Part shown: positions 17,491-26,900 of the stretch, one piece after another
Layout of the letters: each line of letters opens with the position of its first letter
Numbering within the stretch: the stretch's first letter is position 1
Made by a program: the position numbers and the translations under genes
The notes under the pieces: model-generated
Seen by the model: only the letters and a program-made list of their open reading frames with translations
What the model was told of the DNA's origin: nothing
Databases searched by the model: none
Origin: Filimonas sp.
Lineage (GTDB): Bacteria > Bacteroidota > Bacteroidia > Chitinophagales > Chitinophagaceae
Assembly: GCA_017306865.1 (NCBI GenBank)
Contig: JAFKHH010000011.1
Span: 620,001 to 684,000, forward strand
DNA length: 64,000 nt
Reading direction: 5' to 3'

Positions 17491-18225
17491 ATGTCTACAC
17501 ATGCTTCTACACATGCGCCTGTATTAAATGCAAGGCCATTAACAGCGGCGCCGCCAACAACACTTTCTGCCGTATCATTATCTGTGACAAGTGTTTCAGG
17601 CCAGGCTGTAGGTGTTAGCTTCAATGGATTGAATGGTAACAATCCTGGTAGCTATGGCAATTTTATTTCGATCTTCCAGACTACCAGCGAGGATTTTCCT
17701 TTTGGTACTACGAATAAACCTATTGCTACATATAATGTAACAGGCAACGTATCGGGCAGCGCAGTTATACCTGCTAATATTTTGTTGAATACATCTTACG
17801 TAGTAGGTTATTCTGTAGGCGCACAGCTTGCAACACCTGCACAACCTTATGGCAATGTATGCGCCACTGCATATATACCACCAACAGGTTCTAATTTTCC
17901 TACAGCAGGCCCAAGCATTGTATTGAATGACTTACAGTCTAACTCTATCTCATGCAGCTACAACGTGCCGGATGGCCTTACGCCGCAGGCAAATGGTGCA
18001 TGGGCTGGTTTGTGGGTTGGTAACAATCCTTCATACACAATTGCTCCTACATCTTATGCGCAGGTTAATTCCAACATGGCGCAAGGTGGCCCGTTGATCT
18101 TTAACAATGTACAGATTAGCCGTGGCACTTTATTCTCCATTGCCCTCTTTATGTCAGGTTGGGTAAATGGCGGTACTGGTAGCACACAAACTGCAATGGC
18201 TGCCAGCATTCAATTCAGTTCATAG
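17491..18225 (+). CDS. Hypothetical protein with two tandem beta-sandwich repeats (244 aa)
   Basis: I place the start at ATG 17491 (MSTHASTHAPVLNARPL), because the upstream extension lacks coding character. No signal peptide, lipobox or membrane helix. After a low-complexity head (about 1-35) there are two domains with parallel strand order: repeat 1 about 38-130 (SGQAVGVSFNG, NFISIFQTTS, LLNTSYVVGYSVG) and repeat 2 about 150-240 (SNSISCSYNVP, AWAGLWVGNN, SRGTLFSIALFMSG), suggesting an internal duplication of an Fn3/Ig-like fold. Rich in Asn, Thr, Ser and Gly, like the two giant proteins that follow on the same strand. Function unknown. Confidence 0.75.
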   Translation: MSTHASTHAPVLNARPLTAAPPTTLSAVSLSVTSVSGQAVGVSFNGLNGNNPGSYGNFISIFQTTSEDFPFGTTNKPIATYNVTGNVSGSAVIPANILLNTSYVVGYSVGAQLATPAQPYGNVCATAYIPPTGSNFPTAGPSIVLNDLQSNSISCSYNVPDGLTPQANGAWAGLWVGNNPSYTIAPTSYAQVNSNMAQGGPLIFNNVQISRGTLFSIALFMSGWVNGGTGSTQTAMAASIQFSS

Positions 18226-18259
18226 TAGATAGATATAAAGTAAAGTTGCTTTCCGAAAT

Positions 18260-18290
18260 CATCATTGCCACTCTTCAGGTGGCGATGATG
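18260..18290 (+). terminator. 12-bp hairpin between the 244-aa and 1141-aa genes
   Basis: CATCATTGCCAC (18260-18271) and GTGGCGATGATG (18279-18290) pair fully with one wobble and a 7-nt loop. There is no U-tract, so it may be a weak terminator or an intercistronic stabiliser rather than a full stop. Confidence 0.45.
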
Positions 18291-18348
18291 ATTCTTCCGT
18301 ACGCTATGTATTGCAATACATTGCCTAATACCTTATTGCCCTCCTTTT

Positions 18349-21300
18349 ATGCAAAACTTTCAGATAGCTATTCCAGGCTACAACTATTATCCTGGTCAGA
18401 ATCAAACAGGAGACAGGGGATTTGCTGCCTTTGTAATACCGGGAACCAACAATACAGTCAGCCAGCCGATCGCGTTGCAGGATGCGCTGACTAATACAAC
18501 ATACAATGGTGTGTTTGTATTTTCTGCTATAACGCCAACCATAACAGAAAGTAATGTGTCGGATTTTATTACAGCGGTGTTAAGTGCTGCCGGCAATAAA
18601 AGAGCAATGGTGTGGCTGGATGATCCTGCCAATATACAAGCATCCAATAGTTCAGTTATTCCTTTAGCAGTAGATGGTTCCTCCATCAGCAGTACAGCTA
18701 TCTTAAACATGGCCACGGGCTTGTCTCTTGAAATGCAGACAGGCATGACCATCACACTGGATAATACAACTATCACCTTTGCAGGTGATATTGGTGCGCT
18801 ATCTCTATCCGGTACACAATCATTATTAACTACTACAGGTTACTCCTCTGCTACATTAAGCTTTGCCGGATCAGCAATGGGGAGTTTACAGTTCAGCGCA
18901 TATATTGCCATACAATCATTACATGATTACCTGCAATGGGGCTTTCAGTATTTATACCCAACCGGTAACGGCGATGAAAGCCAATGGCTGCCTATAGCAC
19001 AGGATGCACCTTTTGGCGATTCTATACAATTCAATATTACAATTGATCCTTCAGATGTTTTCAACCAGGCATTTGCACCCAGTGGCAACCCAGGCACCTA
19101 TACTATAGCAGATGCGTATAATTCCCGCAGAACTTATTTTAACCTGTCCGGGAAAAATCTCAATAGTGGCGCAGCCACATCGCTTACGTCAAATTATATC
19201 AGCACATTCGGAGCGCCCGTTACACTTGTACCTGTTGTACAAGCTGGCGCCAATGTATTGCCCGCAAGGTTTGTGCTTGCATTGTCGGTAGTTAATATTA
19301 CCAACACCACTAATTTTATCTTTTCGCCTGAAGGCGATTTTACAATTCAGATCCCTAACGTAACAAATGCACTCAATACAAACCTGCTATGCGGGTTGAG
19401 CGCTACGGAATATTTTACAGTAACACCACAAACAGATGTGGTACGTTATCTGTCTGGCCAGCCGGCCTATGCGCCATTGTTTCCTTTCTCCAATAGCTCA
19501 ATGGCCAACACAAGCAATGTAAACACACTGCTCACAAATACGTATGCAACATCGTGGGCCATTCCGGTGAGTGGTTCCACTACCTTGAATAAATATATTT
19601 CACAACCACATGGTGCGTCCTTGTATGCTGCCAGCCAGGATGTGTTTGTAACAACAAAAGAAAATCCTGTGTTGGGTTTTTATCCGGGGCAAGCCACATT
19701 GTCTTCTACCAATACATCCTACACAGTGCCTTTTGTGCCTTATGTAGAAACGTTGACGGCGGATGTGAGCGACTGCCAGTTATTTGAACAGCAGATCCTC
19801 GGGCCTGTAAGAAAAGCGTACTTGTATGAAAATCTGCAGCCGCAAAGCAATGTGCAGCCAGCTACAGATAGTATAATGCAAACCACCAGTCCACAGGGAT
19901 TGTATATAAATGTAGATGAGAATACGAATCAATGGACGTTACTACAGTTAGCTGCTAATACAGTGAAAGAAATGGTGAATGGCGTATGGCAATCGGATAC
20001 CTACACGCTTGCGTTTCAAAATCTCACAGGTACATTACAATCTGCTTTCCAGACAAACCAGTTGTTTTTGGTTATGTCCTGCATTGATACACCGACACAG
20101 GCATGCTTTGCGGAAAATCAAATGTCTATTGAAGGGTGGCCTTTTGTATTTAATATACCAACACAAAATCCGAATGGAATTTTTAAAAATGTACTGATCT
20201 TTAAATTCATCAAGAATAAATCTTTGCTGGACACTGTAGCTACGCCGCAACAGTGGGCAATGACGGATAGTTTTAATTATACCCAGGATAGTAGTGGGTT
20301 AAATAATTTAGTATCATGGATGACAAGCTACATCCAATCAGGATGTGACAGGTATTCTGTAAATGGAGATACAGACTATGAGAAGTTTTATTCTGTTGCC
20401 ACTGAGCCTGACTGGCAGGGTATTATAGGGCTGGCGGTGGATATTTCGCTGGGCAGTTTCCCTGAGCAATTACAAGGTTTGCTTGCTGGTATTGATCTTA
20501 CACGGTTCAATGCGCATCACTTCGGTATAGATGTAAACAATGTGCAACTGGATACCAGTAATAATAATTCACTCGCCATGCAGAACAACAGTTCATTGTT
20601 TGGCCTGATCGATTATGAAGATGTGGTATTTGAATCTTTGAATTATAATATTACCACCTATCAGCAGCAAGCGCCTATTAATACAACAAGCGATTATGTC
20701 TTTAAAGTGCTTTCGCTGAAAGTATTGTTTGAAAACTCCAAGATCACCAATTTTGGTAGCTATCTCGCACTGACAATTAATAAACTATTTGGCGAACAGG
20801 TGAAGCCGGATAACAGGCAGAACCTCTTGATCTTCCAGGGCAACTATGAAGATCATGATAATAATCCCGTCTATACGTTTACCAGCATACCACCTGCCAC
20901 TAATCAATATGGTGGCGTAAGTGATTATATGCTGTATATGAACAGCAAGGTGATTTATGATGTAGAAGTATCCAGCGCTACATTCAATACGTTGGTATCG
21001 CAATCATCACAGGACTCAACCGTAAATTCTGTTTTTGCGCTGAATGGGTTTATTAATTTTAATTCATTGCCGGGATTTGATATTTTCTCGTATGGTTCCG
21101 AATCTCAAACGCCGACACCTACACCGGGTGCGGGGTTAAGTTTTTCGAACCTGAATGTCGATTTTTCTTTTCCGCTGGCAACACCGCTGGCTGTGACGTT
21201 TGATTTTGATATTACGCAAATGTCATTTGATACATCTCAAAGTTATACGCGCGCAAATAGTCTTGTCGGCAACTTTCCGATACAGCTTACTGGTATTATC

Positions 21301-21774
21301 AGCAATGATACATCAGGTACACCATCTTCTCTCGGCTATTTAAATGTATCGCTGCCTTCGCTTCAGCAGAAGGTAAGCGTCGGCTCTAAATGGTACGGCT
21401 TGCAGTACAACCTGAATATGGGTACGCTTGGTGCCTTAACAGGTGCGCTTGGCTTCAATACAACGTTCCTTGCTCTTTGGAATGTAGGCGGCACAGGGGC
21501 CGCAGCAGCATTGAAACTGCCGGGTGTAAATCCGCAAGCTCCATTCTTCAGTTTGCAAGGTGTACTAAAAGTAAATATCGGCAACATACAATTGGTGCTG
21601 GCTGATGGAACCACGTCATCCTACCTTATGAAGATTAACAACATCGCATTGAAGTTCTTGAGTGTGTCATTCCCACCGGGCGGCAATGTCAACTTCTTCC
21701 TCTTCGGTAATCCGAATGGAGAAGCTGATCCGCAAAGCGTGGGATGGTACACGGGCTATAAGGCAAATTCGTAA
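18349..21774 (+). CDS. Large hypothetical protein (1141 aa), beta-rich, no signal peptide
   Basis: Starts MQNFQIAIPGYNYYPGQNQ with no secretion signal, lipobox or transmembrane helix. Very rich in Asn, Thr, Ser and Gln, with long stretches of alternating hydrophobic residues typical of stacked beta-structure. Head about 1-110 (RGFAAFVIPG, VFVFSAITPTITES); middle about 110-900 of beta-sandwich-like segments, with an aromatic-rich part near 640-700; C-terminal section about 960-1141 (GLSFSNLNVDFSFPLATPL, KINNIALKFLSVSFPPGG, FFLFGNP, ending VGWYTGYKANS). Style is shared with the 2928-aa protein at 23976. A remote link to the DUF6603-type giant proteins is possible, but I cannot confirm it. No enzymatic motif is visible. 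Confidence 0.85.
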   Translation: MQNFQIAIPGYNYYPGQNQTGDRGFAAFVIPGTNNTVSQPIALQDALTNTTYNGVFVFSAITPTITESNVSDFITAVLSAAGNKRAMVWLDDPANIQASNSSVIPLAVDGSSISSTAILNMATGLSLEMQTGMTITLDNTTITFAGDIGALSLSGTQSLLTTTGYSSATLSFAGSAMGSLQFSAYIAIQSLHDYLQWGFQYLYPTGNGDESQWLPIAQDAPFGDSIQFNITIDPSDVFNQAFAPSGNPGTYTIADAYNSRRTYFNLSGKNLNSGAATSLTSNYISTFGAPVTLVPVVQAGANVLPARFVLALSVVNITNTTNFIFSPEGDFTIQIPNVTNALNTNLLCGLSATEYFTVTPQTDVVRYLSGQPAYAPLFPFSNSSMANTSNVNTLLTNTYATSWAIPVSGSTTLNKYISQPHGASLYAASQDVFVTTKENPVLGFYPGQATLSSTNTSYTVPFVPYVETLTADVSDCQLFEQQILGPVRKAYLYENLQPQSNVQPATDSIMQTTSPQGLYINVDENTNQWTLLQLAANTVKEMVNGVWQSDTYTLAFQNLTGTLQSAFQTNQLFLVMSCIDTPTQACFAENQMSIEGWPFVFNIPTQNPNGIFKNVLIFKFIKNKSLLDTVATPQQWAMTDSFNYTQDSSGLNNLVSWMTSYIQSGCDRYSVNGDTDYEKFYSVATEPDWQGIIGLAVDISLGSFPEQLQGLLAGIDLTRFNAHHFGIDVNNVQLDTSNNNSLAMQNNSSLFGLIDYEDVVFESLNYNITTYQQQAPINTTSDYVFKVLSLKVLFENSKITNFGSYLALTINKLFGEQVKPDNRQNLLIFQGNYEDHDNNPVYTFTSIPPATNQYGGVSDYMLYMNSKVIYDVEVSSATFNTLVSQSSQDSTVNSVFALNGFINFNSLPGFDIFSYGSESQTPTPTPGAGLSFSNLNVDFSFPLATPLAVTFDFDITQMSFDTSQSYTRANSLVGNFPIQLTGIISNDTSGTPSSLGYLNVSLPSLQQKVSVGSKWYGLQYNLNMGTLGALTGALGFNTTFLALWNVGGTGAAAALKLPGVNPQAPFFSLQGVLKVNIGNIQLVLADGTTSSYLMKINNIALKFLSVSFPPGGNVNFFLFGNPNGEADPQSVGWYTGYKANS

Positions 21775-21857
21775 GGGATTTGAAATTTGAGATGTAAGAT
21801 TTGAAATGAATGAGCTGTTGGATATACGTTTCGCTAAACTATAAAACAGCATGCAAT

Positions 21858-21890
21858 AAACCTGACAGGTCTTTAAGACCTGTCAGGTTT
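21858..21890. repeat. 33-nt palindrome (copy 2 of 3)
   Basis: Identical to 6921-6953. It lies at the end of the first 113-bp direct copy, downstream of the 1141-aa gene. Confidence 0.8.
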
Positions 21891-22110
21891 CAGCGACTCA
21901 CTGGCGCAGGGCTCCTGCCCTGTGCCGGGCTGTTACTAAGAGTGATATAGTTGCGTTGTATTTGTTCACCGTAACAAATATTTAGATAAGTAAAATATGG
22001 ACACAGGGCGGGAGCCCTGCGCCAGTAAGGGTTTGAAATTTGAGATGTAAGATTTGAAATGAATGAGCTGTTGGATATACGTTTTGCTAAACTGTACAAC
22101 AGCAAACAAT

Positions 22111-22143
22111 AAACCTGGCAGGTCTTTAAGACTTGTCAGGTTT
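22111..22143. repeat. 33-nt palindrome variant (copy 3 of 3)
   Basis: Differs from the other two copies at two arm positions. Both changes give G.U pairs if the plus strand is transcribed, so the RNA hairpin is kept. Confidence 0.75.
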
Positions 22144-22252
22144 AAGTCAACGGCAGGCAACTGGTTCGTGAAGACACGAACCAGGGCGATGAGATCCATC
22201 TCAAATCTGAAATTTCAAATCTCAAATTGAACCAATCTTTAAAAAATATTTT

Positions 22253-23425
22253 ATGCGTAGGATCATACTATTAATATTTACTTGTTGCATTAGCTGGACT
22301 GCTTTTGCACAGTCTGTATTTATACATCATATAGGTGTAGGGCAGGGGGATGCAACGCTTATGATATTAAAGGACGGTACGTACCAGATGTCTATACTCA
22401 TTGACGCAGGGAATAGTTCTGCTAAAGGAACGGCTGTGTATAAGGAAGTAAATAAATATTTAGGCATGTCAAAAGTGCTTAACTGCATCATCGTTTCTCA
22501 TCTGCATAGCGATCACATGGGAGGGATGATGAGCCTGATGGATAGCCTGAGTACGAATAGCTGGAGTATCGGTTTTATCTTAGATCGTGTAGCTGGTGGC
22601 TATGGCGATTCAGATGATAGCCTTTGTTACAGTAATGGTTCTTTTATGTGGAATGATGGAGAACCTGCGCTACCTACTTCCCAGCTCGTTGGGCGCTACA
22701 GAACAGCGGTAGGTAAACTAAAGTATCAGCAATGGCTGAACTTTGCTGTAGGTGGAGATGTGATACAGGCTGTCAATTCCAGGTTTAGCAGTGCTATCAG
22801 TTTATTATGCACTACCAGCAATGGATATGTATATGCACCGGGCAAGCCGAATAACTATGTTTATCTTGGAGATAACGCACATAATGAAAATGATTATTCC
22901 TACTCCTTCCTGTTACAAATGGGATCGTTTAAATACTTTACCGGAGGTGATATCGGAGGAGAGGCGCCGTATGTTGATTTAGAAACGCCATTGGTCACTT
23001 ATTTCCAAAGCAGGCCGGATGCTACTAACTTTCATTTCTGTTCCTACAAAGCGAGCCATCATGGAAGTGAGCATAGCACCAATACAACTTTTGTTACAGC
23101 CGTTAAGCCAACGCTGACAGTTGTACCATCAGCGTTGCGTTCATTTAGCGGTACACAATTGCCAGGCTGCAACACGCTTACAAGACTGATTACATCTCCT
23201 GCTATAGACCCGGTATTATTTTTTACCTACTTCTGGGCTTCTAATTCCTCTGCCTGTAAGGGTAGTGTAACGGCATACCAGGATGTAGATATAGGTGTGG
23301 ATGGAACGACTTATGATCAAAATCATACGATGAGTGTAACAACAACAACGAGGGATAAGTCTACATTGGCGTTAGACCCGTCTACAACGAAAACTGTATC
23401 GGTGCAATGCAAGCAGGCGCATTGA
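22253..23425 (+). CDS. Secreted metallo-beta-lactamase-fold hydrolase, ComEC-like
   Basis: Signal peptide (MRRIILLIFTCCISWTAFAQ), then a metallo-beta-lactamase fold of the ComEC/Rec2 type: opening VFIHHIGVGQGDATLMIL, metal-binding HxHxDH motif SHLHSDHMGG (H83, H85, D87, H88), later metal ligands likely in GGDIGGEAP and KASHHGSEHST (H269-H270). Unlike ComEC there are no membrane domains. Stand-alone members of this group are thought to hydrolyse phosphodiesters or other esters, here in the periplasm or outside the cell. It lies between two giant beta-rich protein genes on the same strand, separated from each by repeat islands, so a shared role is only suggestive. Confidence 0.88.
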   Translation: MRRIILLIFTCCISWTAFAQSVFIHHIGVGQGDATLMILKDGTYQMSILIDAGNSSAKGTAVYKEVNKYLGMSKVLNCIIVSHLHSDHMGGMMSLMDSLSTNSWSIGFILDRVAGGYGDSDDSLCYSNGSFMWNDGEPALPTSQLVGRYRTAVGKLKYQQWLNFAVGGDVIQAVNSRFSSAISLLCTTSNGYVYAPGKPNNYVYLGDNAHNENDYSYSFLLQMGSFKYFTGGDIGGEAPYVDLETPLVTYFQSRPDATNFHFCSYKASHHGSEHSTNTTFVTAVKPTLTVVPSALRSFSGTQLPGCNTLTRLITSPAIDPVLFFTYFWASNSSACKGSVTAYQDVDIGVDGTTYDQNHTMSVTTTTRDKSTLALDPSTTKTVSVQCKQAH

Positions 23426-23975
23426 TGTTTTGGGGGAAATAGCTATCGCCCCGGCGCGTGTCTTCACGCGACGGAAGCTTACTGGTTCGTGAGGACACGA
23501 GCCAGGGCGAAAAGAAGACCGGAGCGGGATTTTTTAAACACATAGCAAACAGTAGGGGCATAGGCACATAGATAAATTATAAGCTAAAAATAAATAGCTA
23601 TGCTTACAGGCTTCAAGAGAACATAGGGCACATAGGAGAGCTGCTACGCGACTCTCTAGTGATTATTCTGTGGCAATTCTTTGTGATCTCTGCGTCTTCT
23701 TTGTCCCGACAATATTGTTGGGACGATACTTGGCGCCTTTGCGTGAAATAACATTGGTGGGGACTTATTGATGGAGAAACGGCATGTAAGATAGTTGCTC
23801 AATAGATATTCATCAGATGAACGGAGCGTCGCAACAAATGCCTAATAGTAGTACTGTAGTTGATGCAAAATTACTGGTTCGTGAAGACACGAACCAGCGC
23901 GGAAATTCACGATTACCGTTTCACGATTGACGATAAAACTCATTATAAACTCTTTACTTTTTTAAAACAAGTACA
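23426..23975. repeat. Repeat island with four families
   Basis: In order: GGCGCGTG hairpin (23453-23470) and CTGGTTCGTG hairpin (23482-23505); CATAGGCACATAG units (about 23545-23640); CTCTGCGTCTTCTTTG to TTTGCGTGAAA (about 23690-23750); a second CTGGTTCGTG hairpin (23874-23897); TTCACGATTACCG and TTCACGATTGACG (23905-23935). No gene; the last 40 nt are the leader of the 2928-aa gene. Confidence 0.75.
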
Positions 23976-26900
23976 ATGTCAAATACGCTAGAGCAGATAC
24001 AGCAAGGGTTAGTGAATGCGGCAACATCGGGGGGAGGCTCTCTGCAATTGGACAACAGTATTATTGCTACGCCAAGCTATGAGGCGGCGCTTACAGCGTG
24101 TAACTTGCCGAACGGCATAGCTGTAAAAGTGAGTGCGACACAGCCTGCAACCGATATTTATATTAGTAATGGCAGTTTGTATGTGAAAGGCACTGCAACA
24201 TTGTACAGCGCTACTATGCCTGACTTTCAATTGGTGCTTACGGGAGAAACAGATACGTCACGCACCACAGCGGTTACAGGTACACTATCGTCGCTGGACA
24301 TCTCTAACCTGAATTCGTTGCAACTTATTACAGCAGCGCCATCACTACCTTCTATTTCATTTTCCAATATTATTTTTTCATGTAGCTCAGATGAAGATGA
24401 TGTAACCACAGCTTCCATGAGCATGACATTGCAGACAAGTACAAATACATGGGATCTATTGCCTGACTTGGGTATAAACCTGGTGGGTGTAGGTTTAGGC
24501 TTTACGCGTACGTCAAATGCGGCCACTACATTAAATGTAACAGGCAATATCACTATACCAAATGCAGGCAAGCAGATTAATCTTACGGTAACAATACCAT
24601 CTTCTTCATGGGCTGTGCCTGTTTGGGGTGTTTCGCTGAGCGCAGCATCCGGCGGAACGATCATTGATCTTGGCGACATTAGCACATTGCTCGCAGGTAC
24701 AAATGTTTTCAGTCAGTTGCCGCCGGGCCTGAGTGGCGTGGGCAATTTTGGATTGATTGCATTGCAGGTGAAATTTGTACAACAAAGCACTACTAGTTTT
24801 TCTGTTCAGCAGATCACAACAAATATCGGCTGTAACAACTGGCCGGTAGGTTCTGATCCGCAGAACCCTTTATTTACCATTACCAGTGCAGGCTTTATTA
24901 TTGCTATACAAAACCCGTTTGGTAAAAGAAGCATTACCACTACTATTTACGGCAACTTCCAATTGAATGCAACAGATACTTTATCTATTACCATGACCAT
25001 TCCGTTTGGTGGTTCAGATTGGGTGTTGAATGCGGCTGGTAGTTTTAACCTGAGTAGTATTGCTGCATTTAATTCATTGCCGGGTTCATCTAATGGTTCA
25101 GGATTCCAGTCAGGTGATATGAATATGCCGGCAGAAGTGTCCGGCGCATCGTTGCAGATCAACTATTTCACCATTTCATTTAACCCAAGCTCTTTACAAT
25201 TATCCTACATCACATTCTATGTAACATTGAATGCGACATGGTGGATCATAGAAAATAATTTAGGCTTTGCCAATCCTACACTACAGGTGTATATACCGGG
25301 GCCAGCATTGACATCGCCGCCGCCGTTGAGCGTGGCTGCAGCGGGGCAAATATTATTACCACAATCCGTAATACTCGACGTATCCGCATCGTGGATAAAA
25401 GATACATCGTGGTCATTCCTTGCGGCATTGGCGCCGGGCTCGCAGGTGAATGTGATATCACTCATGCAACAGTTTTTAGGAACAGACATTAATCCTGCTG
25501 AGGCATTGGGCTTTACCGAATTGCTGGTAACAGACTTCTCCGTACAGGCGCAATCAGATACAAAGAATAATATTTTCTCTTATTCTATTTCTGCAACCAC
25601 GGTAGCCAACTGGTCTTGTAGTTTTGGTTTGTTGCCGGATATAGATGCAACAGCCACGGTGCAGATCAGCAATGACGGAAAAGGTAATACAAGTGGTAGC
25701 ATAGCGGTTGATCTCGAAGTGTTTGGTATTGAGTTTACCGTTTCCTATATCTTCTCATCCAACAATGCTTACCAGTTACAACTGGAATGGAAAGGCTTTA
25801 CATTCACATACGATAGTAAAACCAATACTATTGTATCTACAGCAGGCGACTGGACACTTGGCGGTATCTTAACTGCATTTGTAAATGCAATAGATCCTTC
25901 GCAAGATTTCACGCTGCCTGATCCGTGGAGCATGCTGAACTCAGTAAGCCTGAAAGGGCTGACATTAACGATAGATATGACGAATAAAAACGTCACTATC
26001 AAATGGCCTGTTAATATCAATCTATTCTTCCTGAAAGTGACAGAGCTGGATATTGCTATTGAAAACAGTACACAGGTAAATGTACAGTTAGTAGGTACAT
26101 ATCTGGATAATCAGCCAATACCTAAGTGGGATGCGGCAAGCCAATCCCCACCTGCAGTGCCAGGTTCCGGCAATGATAAGTTCAAGCTCACTTATCTTGG
26201 CATAGGACAACATATCTCGCTTACAGGGTTATCAGAAAGCACAACTGTAGCGAGTGCGCTGACGAATTACGAAAACTTTTTATTCCCGCCTGATCAGGGA
26301 TCCACAACAGTACCGGTAAAGGCAACGCCTGCTAATCCCTCACCGGGAACGGTGGTGTTTGATGCGAGTAATAGCTGGATGATCGCCGCTGACTTTACGG
26401 TTGCACAATTCTACCAGGTGCAGTTTGTATTTAATGATCCCAATCTATATGGCTTACGTATTGCCATAGGACAGAAAGCCTCATTTTTGGGAAATTTGGA
26501 TTTTGAAATTCTCTATAAAAAAATAACAGATACCATCGGTATGTACCAGGTAGATTTGCAACTGCCTGATCAGTTCCGTCATTTAGAATTTGGTGAAGTG
26601 TCTATTACTTTGCCAAACGTAGGTGTGCAGATCTATACCAATGGTAATTTCTATATTGACTTTGGCTTCCCTGCGAGTATTACGGATTTCTCCCGTTCCT
26701 TCAGCATACAAGTATTTCCATTTGTAGGCTACGGCGGTTTCTATTTCGGCATGCTGAGTGGTGCAACCTCTTCACAAGTGCCAACTACACAATACGGGCA
26801 ATTCAACCCTGTAATTGTTGCAGGCTTAGGCTTGTCTATCGGCGTAGGTAAAACAATAGATGAAGGCATTCTCTCCGCGGGCTTATCGCTTACCGTAGTG

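Larger units (their letters stand above)
21775..22252. repeat. Composite repeat: two 113-bp direct copies flanking a long inverted repeat
   Basis: 21777-21890 and 22031-22143 are near-identical direct copies, each made of TTTGAGAT units, a shared GAATGAGCTGTTGGATATAC segment and the palindrome starting AAACCTG. Between them 21901-21924 (CTGGCGCAGGGCTCCTGCCC and four more) and 22002-22025 are complementary over 24 bp with one wobble and a 77-nt spacer. After copy 2 come a CTGGTTCGTG hairpin (22161-22184) and an inverted TTTGAGAT copy (22199-22229). No gene. Confidence 0.8.

Noticed and set aside
21901-22025. Retron or reverse-transcriptase-linked msr/msd from the long inverted repeat
   Set aside because: No reverse transcriptase gene nearby; the arms belong to a dispersed repeat island.
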